From the NCBI GenBank assembly GCA_051201605.1, contig CP179201.1:2170001-2234000 (forward strand): a DNA stretch of 64,000 nucleotides, in the 5' to 3' direction. Of this stretch, positions 36,957 through 46,214 are shown piece by piece. The position numbers were made by a program, and so were the translations under genes. How positions within the stretch are numbered: position 1 is the first letter of the stretch; each line of letters begins with the position of its first letter. This stretch comes from CABZJG01 sp902512685. Lineage in GTDB: Bacteria; Pseudomonadota; Alphaproteobacteria; Rhodobacterales; Rhodobacteraceae. The notes under the pieces are model-generated. The model had not been told where the DNA came from. It did not search any database and saw nothing but the letters and a program-made list of their open reading frames with translations.

Positions 36957-38464
36957 GATGCTTCTCCTGCCGTTGAATTGCGGGTGCGTTCCCTGAGTTC
37001 CATCCCGACCGAGTAGCCGATGGATGCGACAACGATTGCGATCAGGAAGATATTCATATTTCCACCCAGGAAATAAGCCCCCATGCCGTCAGTCGCGTTG
37101 GCAATCATTGATCCCTGAATGAAGTTCGCCTCGGCAATAGGGCCAAGGATCAGGCCCAGCACCAGGGGTGCTGCTGAAAATCCGAACCGTTCCAGAAAAT
37201 ACATCATGATGCCAAGTGTGGCCATGACATAGACATCGCCCATCGAGCTTTGCACCGAATAGCTTCCAAATACGGCGAGCCCAAGTACAATGGCCGCCAT
37301 GATCGATTTTGGCACTTGCGCGACACGCGCAGCCAAACCGGCAATGTAAAGACCAAACATGCACATCAGAATTTGCCCAATCAGCATTGAGTTGATGAAG
37401 GTCCAAGCCACATCGGGGTGATTATCAAAAAGATCTGTGCCGGGGAAAATCCCGTGGATCAACAAGCCGCCCAGAAGAACGGCTGCTGTCGGGCTGCCTG
37501 GGATCGACAGCGTCAACAGCGGCACCAGCGAAGGCCCGACCATTGCGTTATTCGCACTTTCAGCGGCGATGACCCCTTCTGAATGGCCCGTGCCGAATTT
37601 TTCACGTTCGGGCGAGAATTTCCGGGATTGGTCATAGGCAACAAGGCCCGCAATCTGACCTCCCACTCCGGGTATCAGGCCGATGACTGATCCGGTTACT
37701 GTCCCGATCGAAAGTGCGCGGGTGTGGCTGAACAACTCGCGGATGGCATTGGCGAGGGAACTTTTCTCAACCTCAATAACTTCCACGTTGGCATCTTTGC
37801 GACCCTCGGTAAACATGGACAGAACCTGCGGAATTGCAAACAAGCCAATCAGTGCCGCGATGATGTTGATCCCACCACCGAGTGCTGGGTGGAAGATAAA
37901 CCGCTGTGCCCCCATAATGTCGTCAAACCCGATGGTTGCCAGCCAAAGGCCGATGCAACCGGACAGCAATCCCTTGACCACCGAGGCGCTGTCCAGGGAG
38001 CCAATGATGGTAACACCGATAATCGCTAGCCAGAACAAATGCGAAGGGCCGAAAGCCAGCGCCCATTTTGCCAGAACCGGAGTGAGAAAAATCAGCAGCA
38101 ACACCCCAAACACGCCACCAACTGCAGACGCCAAAAAAGACAACTGCAGCGCTCGCGCACCCTTGCCCTTTTTTGCCATCGTGTGCCCATCAAGCGTGGT
38201 AGCGATATTGGCAGGTGCTCCCGGGATTTTCAGCAAGATGGCGCTGACCGCCCCCCCGGCAACAGTCGACGTATAGGCCGCGCCCAAAAGAATAAGCCCC
38301 TGTGCAGCCTCAAGATGAAAGGTAAACGGAATAAGCAGCGCAACCGCCATTGTCGGAGACAGTCCCGGCGTCGCGCCAAGGATCAACCCGCCAATGGTTC
38401 CCACCAACAATAGCAGAAATGACATGGGTTGGAACACGTTTCCGAAATAATAGATGAACTCCAT
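36953..38464 (-). CDS. tctA: Tripartite tricarboxylate transporter large membrane subunit (TctA family)
   Basis: 503 aa with about twelve membrane segments. The family signature GATPGLSPTMAVALLIPFTF lies near residue 30 and a pseudo-repeat GLIPGVGGQIAGLVAY near 265. I placed the start at ATG 38464, preceded by GAAGG, which gives the normal N terminus MEFIYYFGNVFQP. A longer frame runs back to 38611 but would overlap the divergent LacI gene. First gene of the tctABC-sauST operon. Confidence 0.92.
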   Translation of the reverse strand: MEFIYYFGNVFQPMSFLLLLVGTIGGLILGATPGLSPTMAVALLIPFTFHLEAAQGLILLGAAYTSTVAGGAVSAILLKIPGAPANIATTLDGHTMAKKGKGARALQLSFLASAVGGVFGVLLLIFLTPVLAKWALAFGPSHLFWLAIIGVTIIGSLDSASVVKGLLSGCIGLWLATIGFDDIMGAQRFIFHPALGGGINIIAALIGLFAIPQVLSMFTEGRKDANVEVIEVEKSSLANAIRELFSHTRALSIGTVTGSVIGLIPGVGGQIAGLVAYDQSRKFSPEREKFGTGHSEGVIAAESANNAMVGPSLVPLLTLSIPGSPTAAVLLGGLLIHGIFPGTDLFDNHPDVAWTFINSMLIGQILMCMFGLYIAGLAARVAQVPKSIMAAIVLGLAVFGSYSVQSSMGDVYVMATLGIMMYFLERFGFSAAPLVLGLILGPIAEANFIQGSMIANATDGMGAYFLGGNMNIFLIAIVVASIGYSVGMELRERTRNSTAGEAS

Positions 38465-38565
38465 TGAGCCTTCAGTCCTTTGCCGATCTTCAGTTGACGA
38501 ATCAGGATATGTGATGAAAATAGTTTTGCAAATGTTTTCATAAATTTGCTGTAATGAGCTGAATA
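38465..38565. promoter_or_regulatory. Divergent operator region between tctA and the LacI-type regulator
   Basis: 101 bp. It contains TTTGCAAA (38525-38532), flanked by TGAAAA (38515-38520) and TTTTCA (38535-38540), and GCAAAT mirrored by ATTTGC ten bases on (38528-38533, 38544-38549). Such symmetric elements with a central GC step suit a LacI-family operator, so the regulator next door probably binds here and controls both directions. Confidence 0.5.
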
Positions 38566-39612
38566 ATGGTAAAAAAACAAAATGATACCGTAGATATTGT
38601 AGCTGTTGCAAAGGCTGCAGGAGTTTCCATTTCGACCGTTTCCCGCAGCTATAATCACCCTGGCCTAGTCAAAGCCCCGACCCGCAAAAAGATCGAGAAA
38701 GCTGTTCAGAAGCTGGGTTATATCCGCAACCGTGCGGCACAGGTGATGCACGGGCGTCGGAGCGGTACCATCGGGCTGATTGTCCCCACGATTGACCACG
38801 CGATCTTTGCGGAAGTCACACAGGCCTTTTCTGACGAAATAGACGAGGCGGGCTTCACCATTTTGATTGCCACCCATGGTTTCGACTTGGAAAGGGAATA
38901 TTTACGGCTGCGCAAACTGTTAGAACACCGCGTTGACGGAATAGCGCTGATTGGGTTGGATCATTCCGAGGCAACCTATCAACTGCTGCAACAACAAGGC
39001 ATTCCCGCCATCGCGATCTGGAACTATGACTCCACGTCCAAAATCTCCTGCATAGGAGCTGATAATTTTGAGGCCGGACGCATGGCCGCAGAACATCTGC
39101 TGTCCCTTGGGCATCGCGAAATTGGCCTGATCTTTCCCGAGACCAGCGAAAACGACCGCGCCCGTAACCGGTTGATGGGGGCCCTTTCAAAGCTGAAGCG
39201 TGCCAGCGTCAAGGTGCCTGAAGGCTGGCAGATCAAATCCCCGTATCGCATCGGCATGGCCAAGGACGCCTGCAAAACGATATTGGAAAAACCAATTAGG
39301 CCAACGGCACTTCTGTGTGGCAATGACATCATCGCCCAAGGAGCGGTCTACGGCGCGTTGCAGATGAACCTATCAGTTCCACAGGATATTTCTATCATGG
39401 GCATCGGTGACTTCAAAGGCTCAGGCGAAATGGAGCCCGCGCTGTCCACCATCCGGATTCCGGCAAAAAGCATCGGCCATCTTGCAGGAAAGCGGATAGT
39501 TGAGGAAGTCACCGGGGAAGACAATCAGGTCGTCCGGCAGCGCTGTGAACTCAGGCTAATGGCACGCTCGACAACCATAGCAAACTCGAGCGTTAACAGC
39601 GACGGATGCTGA
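38566..39612 (+). CDS. LacI-family transcriptional regulator
   Basis: 348 aa. The N-terminal LacI helix-turn-helix spans about 9-55 (VAKAAGVSISTVSRSYNHPG). The hinge helix region is RNRAAQVMHGRRSGTIGLIV, and the periplasmic-binding-protein-like effector domain covers about 65-335. Divergent from the tctABC-sauST operon, which it most likely represses or activates in response to the imported acid. The final ~15 codons run close to the relic repeat at 39.7 kb but the domain is complete. Confidence 0.9.
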   Translation: MVKKQNDTVDIVAVAKAAGVSISTVSRSYNHPGLVKAPTRKKIEKAVQKLGYIRNRAAQVMHGRRSGTIGLIVPTIDHAIFAEVTQAFSDEIDEAGFTILIATHGFDLEREYLRLRKLLEHRVDGIALIGLDHSEATYQLLQQQGIPAIAIWNYDSTSKISCIGADNFEAGRMAAEHLLSLGHREIGLIFPETSENDRARNRLMGALSKLKRASVKVPEGWQIKSPYRIGMAKDACKTILEKPIRPTALLCGNDIIAQGAVYGALQMNLSVPQDISIMGIGDFKGSGEMEPALSTIRIPAKSIGHLAGKRIVEEVTGEDNQVVRQRCELRLMARSTTIANSSVNSDGC

Positions 39613-39685
39613 CCTACAAAAAGCGCAAGGCGCATCACCAACGGCTGTATCTCAGCCTGAGCAGCTATCGTTTCTAGATAAGCTA

Positions 39686-39783
39686 GATATGTATCACCAT
39701 CACCCATCACCTTCCCCTATACTAGTAACGATAAGGAATACTGCCAGATAGGCACGTACAGTGACTGCATAAGCTGTGGTATA
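39686..39783 (+). repeat. Truncated copy of the 254-bp island-end repeat
   Basis: 98 bp that match 52856-52953 with three mismatches (95/98). The copy is cut at 39784 by the left end of the IS6 element, so the outer part, which would carry the tRNA-Arg core, is missing. It shows that the element whose ends lie at 48.2 and 52.8 kb, or a relative, once also had an end here. Confidence 0.85.
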
Positions 39784-40601
39784 GGCACTGTCAAACAAAA
39801 CGATCTTGAGTCGTGCAGGGCGGTTTCGTAACCTCATGGTATGACAAAACACTCTCCATTTAGGTACTTTAAAACGAGCCCAGAGATCATCCGCCTGGCT
39901 GTGATGCTGTATGTTCGGTTTCCGCTCTCACTACGTAACATTGAAGATCTTTTACACGAACGCGGTATTGAGATCAGCCACGAAACGGTTCGGTTTTGGT
40001 GGAACAGATTTGGCCCGATGTTCGCGGCTGGGATCCGAAGAAACCGGGTTAGTCGGATGCGATCATATTCGAACTGGCAGTGGCACTTGGACGAGGTCTT
40101 CGTGAAGATCAATGGAGAGATGCATTACCTATGGCGTGCAGTAGATCACGAAGGTGAGGTGCTGGAAAGTTATGTAAGCAAGCGCCGAGACCGCAAGGCA
40201 GCATTGAAATTCCTCAAAAAAGCAATGAAGCGCTACGGTCGACCAGAAGTAGTTGTGACGGACAAACTACGTTCCTATGGCGCTGCAATGAAAGTCATCG
40301 GTAACGCGGATCGGCAAGAAACAGGTCGCTGGGTAAACAACAGAGCTGAGAACTCTCATTTGCCATTCAGGCGACGAGAGAGGGCGATGCTAAGATTTCG
40401 ACGAACGGCAACGTTACAGAAATTTGTCTCGGTCCACGCGTCTATTCAGAACCATTTCAATAAGGAACGCCATCTCTATTCACGTACTAATTTTAAGCTA
40501 AACCGTGCCGCTGCACTCGCTGAGTGGCGTCAACTACTGGGCGCATAGATTTCGATTGCCCCCATCAATCTGATGCTTGCAATCATTAGTCTGACAGCAC
40601 C
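39784..40601 (+). mobile_element. Complete IS6-family element (type A)
   Basis: 818 bp. Left end GGCACTGTCAAACAAAACG; right end CTGACAGCACC, whose complement GGTGCTGTCAG mirrors the left end imperfectly over about 15 bp. It carries one intact transposase gene. The 8-bp flanks (GTGGTATA and CCCGAGGG) do not match, so there is no target duplication. This implies a recombination or adjacent deletion after insertion. Confidence 0.88.
39841..40548 (+). CDS. IS6-family transposase, intact
   Basis: 235 aa, normal length for IS6/IS26-type DDE transposases. It contains an N-terminal helix-turn-helix (RFPLSLRNIEDLLHERGI), WHLDEVFVKINGEMHYLWRA with the first catalytic Asp, VVTDKLRSY with the second Asp, and NRAENSHLPFRRRERAM with the catalytic Glu. 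It catalyses replicative transposition and cointegrate formation. Flanking context: relic island repeat on the left, cyanophycin genes on the right. Confidence 0.92.
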   Translation: MTKHSPFRYFKTSPEIIRLAVMLYVRFPLSLRNIEDLLHERGIEISHETVRFWWNRFGPMFAAGIRRNRVSRMRSYSNWQWHLDEVFVKINGEMHYLWRAVDHEGEVLESYVSKRRDRKAALKFLKKAMKRYGRPEVVVTDKLRSYGAAMKVIGNADRQETGRWVNNRAENSHLPFRRRERAMLRFRRTATLQKFVSVHASIQNHFNKERHLYSRTNFKLNRAAALAEWRQLLGA

Positions 40602-40625
40602 CCCGAGGGTATTCGGGCGTGACAC

Positions 40626-40646
40626 CACACAGCCCTAGGGTGTGTG
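40626..40646. other. Hairpin between the IS and the cyanophycinase gene
   Basis: CACACAGCCC pairs with GGGTGTGTG around TA with one bulged base. It lies 25 nt beyond the IS right end and 113 nt before the cyanophycinase start. No T tract follows, so it is not a clear terminator; it may be a leader structure or chance. Confidence 0.3.
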
Positions 40647-40758
40647 TGAAGTCCAGTCAAAAAGACAGATAAAAGCAATTTAGCTAATCGTCTTCTATAG
40701 ACATTTCATCTAATACTCTAGAATTTAGTCCTATGTAATATTAGAAAGAATCGTATCG

Positions 40759-41592
40759 ATGTCCCCAGCTAAAGTTACCCACGAAAATAAACGTGGATGG
40801 ATAATTCCAATCGGTGGGGGGGACAAAAAAGTTAAATCTTCGACCATCATGCAACGGTTTGTTGAGCTCAGTGGCGGCTCTAGATCTCGAATGGTTATTA
40901 TACCTACGGCCTCGCAGCTTGACACAGCTGGTGAGCGCACACGAGATGTCTTTCAAAAATTGGGTGTAAGTGAAATAGAGATTTTGGATCTTGAAACTCG
41001 TGCGGATTGCAATGACCCTAAGTTAATCGAAAAACTAGATAATGCGACAGGAATATTTTTCACTGGTGGAAATCAGCTTCGTTTGGCCACAACAATTGGC
41101 GGTACGGATGCTGCAAAATCTTTTCGTGCGGGAAATGCACGCGGTACTCATATCGCAGGAACATCAGCTGGTGCAGCGTTTGTGTGCGAACATATGATCG
41201 CTATTGGTAAATCGGGCGGTACGCCAAAACGTGGAATGGCATCTTTATCACCAGGGCTAGGATTAACAAATCGTGTAATTGTAGATCAGCATTTTCGTGA
41301 AAGAGATCGGCTTGGTAGGCTTTTGACGGCACTTGCATATAATCCTTTCGCAACTGGCATAGGTGTTGACGAGGATACGGCTGCGTTTATTGGGCCCGAC
41401 GATGTGATCGAGGTATTTGGTAGTGGTGGTTTAACTGTTGTTGATCCATCTGGAATTGAATTTTCATCAATGGCAGATGCAGGTATGGGCCAGCCAGTAG
41501 GATTGATTGGCGTACAATTACACATTTTATTGGCCGGCGATCGCTATGACTTGAAGACACAAACAGCATACTCTGGTGGAATGGCTAAATAA
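40759..41592 (+). CDS. cphB: Cyanophycinase
   Basis: 277 aa serine exopeptidase of the peptidase S51 family, which releases beta-Asp-Arg dipeptides from cyanophycin. The nucleophile motif AGTSAGA (about residue 134) is intact, as are IPIGGGDKK, FFTGGNQ and the C-terminal VDEDTAAF. First gene of the cyanophycin module, 34 nt before cphA. The role is mobilisation of stored nitrogen in the cytoplasm. Confidence 0.93.
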   Translation: MSPAKVTHENKRGWIIPIGGGDKKVKSSTIMQRFVELSGGSRSRMVIIPTASQLDTAGERTRDVFQKLGVSEIEILDLETRADCNDPKLIEKLDNATGIFFTGGNQLRLATTIGGTDAAKSFRAGNARGTHIAGTSAGAAFVCEHMIAIGKSGGTPKRGMASLSPGLGLTNRVIVDQHFRERDRLGRLLTALAYNPFATGIGVDEDTAAFIGPDDVIEVFGSGGLTVVDPSGIEFSSMADAGMGQPVGLIGVQLHILLAGDRYDLKTQTAYSGGMAK

Positions 41593-41626
41593 TCCATTTA
41601 TCGACTTAATTACTAGGAGAATTGTC

Positions 41627-44497
41627 ATGAAGATATTTGAGACATCAATTTTTCGAGGCCCTAACGTTTACGCAAAATTCCCTGTTATTAGACATGTTGT
41701 TGATATTGGTATTCTTGAAGACTGGCCGTCTGCCAAGATTGGTAAAGATTTCATTGATAAGATGTTGGACGCCCTTCCGGGATTGAATGAACACGGATGC
41801 TCTTTCCGAGAGACGGGCGGATTTGTTCGCCGCCTGCGAGAAGATGAGGGCACATGGATGGCCCACATATGGGAACATATGTCCATTGAGTTGCAATGTG
41901 TTGCTGGGCTTGATGTGACATTCGGTCGGACGCGTGGCGCTGGGAAAACTGGTTTATACAACATGGTTTTCCAGTATGAGCAAGAGGAGGTTGGCCTTCA
42001 TGCAAGCCAACTGGCGCTTGATTTTATCCACAATTTGTTGCCCGATCATTTGGTGGAAGACGGTAAAAGATTAGAAGGGTTTGATTTTACTGCTGAGCGC
42101 GAAAAATTTATCAAAGCAGCTCAGCGAAAAGCATTGGGGCCATCTACGGCATCCTTGGTAAATGCTGGTATTGAACGCGACATTCCCTGGATGCGATTGA
42201 ATGAATATAGCTTGATTCAATTGGGGTATGGTAAGTACCAAAAACGCATTCAAGCAACTATAACATCTGAAACAAATTATATAGCAACTGATCTTGCTTC
42301 GGATAAAGCAGCAACCAATCGCATTCTTGGCGATCTTGGTTTACCTGTGCCCAAACAGATCGAAGTCATGTCAGCTGAACAGGCGGTTCATGCGGCTAAC
42401 CGCATTGGGTTTCCAGTTGTTTTGAAGCCGTTAGATGGCAATCATGGTAATGGGATTTCTATTAACTTGAAAACCGATACCGCAGTTATTGAAGCATTTG
42501 ATTTTGCATTGAAATATAACAAGCGTGGAAGCGTTGTTATTGTCGAGACTTTCATCCAAGGTTTGGATCACCGAATGTTGGTAATTGATGGTAAATTGGA
42601 AGCTGTATCAAAACGCGTGCCCGGCCATATCGTTGGCGATGGAAAAAGTACGGCTGCTGCGTTGATAGAGGCTGTGAATTCTGATCCACGTCGGGGTGTG
42701 GGGCATGAAAAAGTCTTAACGCGACTTGAGCTTGATAAAACCGCCAAAGATCATCTCGCAGAGGTTTGCTATACCGAGCATGATGTTCTCAAGAAGGACG
42801 AGATCGTTTTTCTGCGATCCACTGCAAACTTGTCTACGGGTGGCACGGCTGTTGACGTGACTGACGTGGTGCATCCAGACAATCGCAACATGGCGGAACG
42901 TGCAATCAAAGCCATAGGATTGGACATTGGTGGCGTTGATTTTCTGTCTGCTGATATTTCACAGTCTTATAAAGACAATAGTGCTGGCATTTGCGAGGTA
43001 AATGCTGCGCCTGGTTTTAGAATGCATGTTGCCCCCAGCGAAGGAAAACCACGCGACGTGGCAGGTGCAGTGATGCAGATGCTGTTCCCTGCTGGAACAC
43101 CCAGCAGGATTCCGATTGCGTCAATAACTGGTACGAATGGAAAAACAACTGTATCACGCATGGTTGCACATATTCATAAACTCAGCGGTAATACAGTTGG
43201 GTTGGCGACAACAGACGGCGTTTACATTGATGGCAACCTGACCGTGAAGGGCGACTTAACGGGGCCACGCGCGGCACATATGATACTGCGAGACCCCACC
43301 GTTGACGCCGCCATCTTAGAAACTGCGCGCGGTGGGTTGTTGCGCAGTGGCTTAGGGTATCAGCGCTGCGATGTTGGGGCGGTTCTTAACATTGATTCAG
43401 ATCATCTAGGCCTGAAAGATATTGAAACCATCGAAGACCTTGCGCGTGTAAAACGTATCGTGGTTGAAGTGGCGACTGATACTGCCGTGTTAAACGCGGA
43501 TGATGAATTATGTCTAAAGATGGCGGGTCATACGCAAGCCAAAAATATTTGTTATGTCACAATGAACGCATCGCATCCTCTGGTGCGCGAACATGTTGGT
43601 CATGGTGGGCGCGCCGTTGTTTTAGAACAGGGCATGAATGGCCACATGATTACCATTTATGAAAACTCGTCTAGCATTCAGCTGATGTGGACACATCTCA
43701 TTCCTGCGACCATGGACGGCAAAGCGATGCACAACGTGCAAAATGCGATGTTCGCAGCCGCGATTTGTTATTCGATGGGCAAGTCACTAGAGGATATTCG
43801 CCAAGGTCTACGTACCTTTACGACGTCCTATTTTCAGGCACCTGGACGTTTGAACGTATTTGAAGAACATCCGTTCAAAGTTATTCTGGATTATGGTCAT
43901 AACCCCGCAGCGATCGAGGCAATGACAAAGCTTTGCGCACAGCTTGATCCCAAAGGGCGTAAAGTGTTATGTTTCTCAATGCCTGGGGATCGCCGCGATG
44001 AAGATATCGTTGCGGCAGCCGTGGTGGTTGCTGGAAAGTTCGATTATTACATTTGTCGTGCAGACGATGGGCGCCGGGGACGCGGCAATAGTGAAGTTCC
44101 TGATTTATTGCGCAAAGCATTGATGGATAATGGCGTATCTGAGGATTTAATTAAGATTATTCCAGATGAGATTGAGGCCGTTGATGCGGCTTTAAACATG
44201 TGTGAACCCGATGACCTACTACTTCTTTTTGGCGACAATATAGCAAGAACATGGAAACAGATAATCTATTTCAATCGTCCACAAGACAGTATTAATGATG
44301 ACCAATTAGATGCCAAAGAAGTGGCGCCAGCAGAGTTATCAAAATCAAATGATGATATTTCAGATCCTTTGGCGGATGCTGTATCTGTTGAGGATGCACC
44401 GAAAATTCCCGAAAGTATGCTGTTAAGCGGCATGCGGATGGTGCGCGATGAACGTGGTGTTCGGCTAGAAGATACAGAAGGTGAAGACGGTGATTGA
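41627..44497 (+). CDS. cphA: Cyanophycin synthetase
   Basis: 956 aa enzyme that polymerises Asp and Arg into multi-L-arginyl-poly-L-aspartate. The N-terminal domain spans about 1-160. The ATP-grasp domain (about 205-480; PLDGNHGNGIS, ICEVNAAPGFRMH) adds Asp. The Mur-ligase-like domain (about 490-880) with P-loop ITGTNGKTTVSRM adds Arg. ATG 41627 follows AGGAGA; reading could extend to 41576 inside cphB but the family starts at MKIFET. An acidic C-terminal tail of about 60 residues is unusual. It overlaps the downstream Mur-ligase-like gene by 17 nt. Confidence 0.94.
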   Translation: MKIFETSIFRGPNVYAKFPVIRHVVDIGILEDWPSAKIGKDFIDKMLDALPGLNEHGCSFRETGGFVRRLREDEGTWMAHIWEHMSIELQCVAGLDVTFGRTRGAGKTGLYNMVFQYEQEEVGLHASQLALDFIHNLLPDHLVEDGKRLEGFDFTAEREKFIKAAQRKALGPSTASLVNAGIERDIPWMRLNEYSLIQLGYGKYQKRIQATITSETNYIATDLASDKAATNRILGDLGLPVPKQIEVMSAEQAVHAANRIGFPVVLKPLDGNHGNGISINLKTDTAVIEAFDFALKYNKRGSVVIVETFIQGLDHRMLVIDGKLEAVSKRVPGHIVGDGKSTAAALIEAVNSDPRRGVGHEKVLTRLELDKTAKDHLAEVCYTEHDVLKKDEIVFLRSTANLSTGGTAVDVTDVVHPDNRNMAERAIKAIGLDIGGVDFLSADISQSYKDNSAGICEVNAAPGFRMHVAPSEGKPRDVAGAVMQMLFPAGTPSRIPIASITGTNGKTTVSRMVAHIHKLSGNTVGLATTDGVYIDGNLTVKGDLTGPRAAHMILRDPTVDAAILETARGGLLRSGLGYQRCDVGAVLNIDSDHLGLKDIETIEDLARVKRIVVEVATDTAVLNADDELCLKMAGHTQAKNICYVTMNASHPLVREHVGHGGRAVVLEQGMNGHMITIYENSSSIQLMWTHLIPATMDGKAMHNVQNAMFAAAICYSMGKSLEDIRQGLRTFTTSYFQAPGRLNVFEEHPFKVILDYGHNPAAIEAMTKLCAQLDPKGRKVLCFSMPGDRRDEDIVAAAVVVAGKFDYYICRADDGRRGRGNSEVPDLLRKALMDNGVSEDLIKIIPDEIEAVDAALNMCEPDDLLLLFGDNIARTWKQIIYFNRPQDSINDDQLDAKEVAPAELSKSNDDISDPLADAVSVEDAPKIPESMLLSGMRMVRDERGVRLEDTEGEDGD

Positions 44498-46214
44498 TCC
44501 AAAATTAAAGAATTTACGCCATCTTACGGGCGCCAATTTTCTGATGTCCGAGGTCGGCGCCGCCGCAGAAGCAACAATCAGCGATGCAAACAAATTTTTT
44601 ATCATGGGACAGTGGCGTACGGCTACACGTGATTTATTGGATGCTGTTGGGTGGTCTGAAAGCAAGATTGTGATGCGTGCGTTTGATGGTGGGGCAACCT
44701 TGCAGATTAGCGCGCCGACAGACGCACTATTTTCTGCAACACATTTAGTCAAAGCATCATGGGATGCTATTACTTCTAAGCTGGTTGGCGATGAGTATGA
44801 TTATGTGGCGGCAGTTGATATGTTAGTTGCAAAAATTACAGAAGAATTGTCACCACTTCAAGTTGCGCTGGAGGATAAGGCAATCCAAATGGAGCTAACT
44901 TTTTTAGGGCATGATGATAAAATATCGATCGGATTAGGGCGGGGTTCCAAAGTTTACACCGCGGCAGATCTGCCAGCGGTGGGTGCGGTCGATTGGGAGA
45001 GACTTTATGATATTCCCGTGGCGATGGTGACAGGAACAAACGGTAAATCGACAACTGTTCGCTTGGCTGCTGCAATCGGTGCTGCTGCTGGGAAATGCGT
45101 TGGGCTATCGTCTAGCGATTGGGTGCGGATCGGTGATGAAATTCTTGATGAAGGTGATTATTCAGGACCTGCAGGTGCCCGTCTGGCGGTGCGTGATTCA
45201 CGCGTCGAGATGGCAATTATCGAAACAGCCCGTGGTGGGTTGATGCGCCGTGGCCTTCCAGTTCCTACTGCTGATGTATGTTTATTGACTAATGTTGCGG
45301 CAGACCATTTGGGTTCTTACGGTGTAATGGATGTCACAGCACTGGCTGATGCAAAGTTTCAACTGTCAGAAGCGGTCCGCCCAGGCGGGCGATTGGTTCT
45401 AAATGCAGATGATCCCGAGTTGGTTGCGCGAAGTGCGCGTTATTCTGGGAGCATTACATGGTTCGCAATGAACTTTGATCAAGCAAGTCTAGACGTTTGG
45501 ATTGTAAATGGTGGACGAGCTGCATTTGTTTCTGATGGGCATATGATGCTTGCACGAGACGGTGAAATTCACACGGTTCTTGCTGTGGACGATTTTGTTC
45601 CTGCTTTGGGCGGTGCTGCACAATTCAACATTTATAATGCGCTTGGTGCTATTGGCCTTGCAGATGGGCTGGGTTTGCCAATTGATGCGATGGCCAAGGG
45701 ATTGGCTGGCTTTACGGACTCGCCCGATGAAAACCCGGGCCGTGGAAATTATATGGAAGTTGGTGGTATAAAGCTACTAATTGATTTCGCCCATAATCCA
45801 CATGGTTTGCTTGCGTTGGCGCCCGCTATCAAATCGATCCCAGCCGAGCGGCGGTTGGTTATCGCAGGTCAAGCAGGTGACAGAAGCGACAAAGATACAT
45901 GTGATATGATCCAAGCGTTGTGGACTATTGAGCCAGACATGGTCGTGGTGGCAGAACTACCTGACTTATTGCGTGGTCGCGATCCAGGCGAATTAACCAA
46001 AGTTATGTCTGACGAGCTAATGCGCTTAGGTTCTAATGATGATGAGATCATAAAAACTGATACTGAATATTCAGCTGTGCAAAAGTCATTGGAATGGGCT
46101 CGTTCGGGTGATTTTCTTGCCTTGCTTGTTCATGATGACCGTGTGCAGACGATGGAATTGTTGGCCAAGTTGCGTGATGCAAATTGGCAGGCGGGTGATC
46201 CGTTGCCGACCTAA
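44481..46214 (+). CDS. Mur-ligase-like protein paired with cyanophycin synthetase (no ATP-grasp domain)
   Basis: 577 aa. A novel-looking N-terminal domain of about 170 residues precedes a complete Mur-ligase-like part: P-loop VTGTNGKSTTVRLAAAIG (about 188), IIETARGGLMRRGL, NVAADHLGSYGV, then a C-terminal domain with DFAHNPHG. The GTG start lies inside the cphA 3' end, giving coupled translation. The ATP-grasp half needed to build the Asp backbone is absent, so alone it cannot make cyanophycin. It may attach Arg or another amino acid, or assist CphA. The stop overlaps the convergent iaaA gene by 4 nt. Confidence 0.75.
   Translation: MKTVIDPKLKNLRHLTGANFLMSEVGAAAEATISDANKFFIMGQWRTATRDLLDAVGWSESKIVMRAFDGGATLQISAPTDALFSATHLVKASWDAITSKLVGDEYDYVAAVDMLVAKITEELSPLQVALEDKAIQMELTFLGHDDKISIGLGRGSKVYTAADLPAVGAVDWERLYDIPVAMVTGTNGKSTTVRLAAAIGAAAGKCVGLSSSDWVRIGDEILDEGDYSGPAGARLAVRDSRVEMAIIETARGGLMRRGLPVPTADVCLLTNVAADHLGSYGVMDVTALADAKFQLSEAVRPGGRLVLNADDPELVARSARYSGSITWFAMNFDQASLDVWIVNGGRAAFVSDGHMMLARDGEIHTVLAVDDFVPALGGAAQFNIYNALGAIGLADGLGLPIDAMAKGLAGFTDSPDENPGRGNYMEVGGIKLLIDFAHNPHGLLALAPAIKSIPAERRLVIAGQAGDRSDKDTCDMIQALWTIEPDMVVVAELPDLLRGRDPGELTKVMSDELMRLGSNDDEIIKTDTEYSAVQKSLEWARSGDFLALLVHDDRVQTMELLAKLRDANWQAGDPLPT

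Noticed and set aside
39776..40609. Target-site duplication of the IS6 element
   Set aside because: The 8-bp flanks GTGGTATA and CCCGAGGG do not match.
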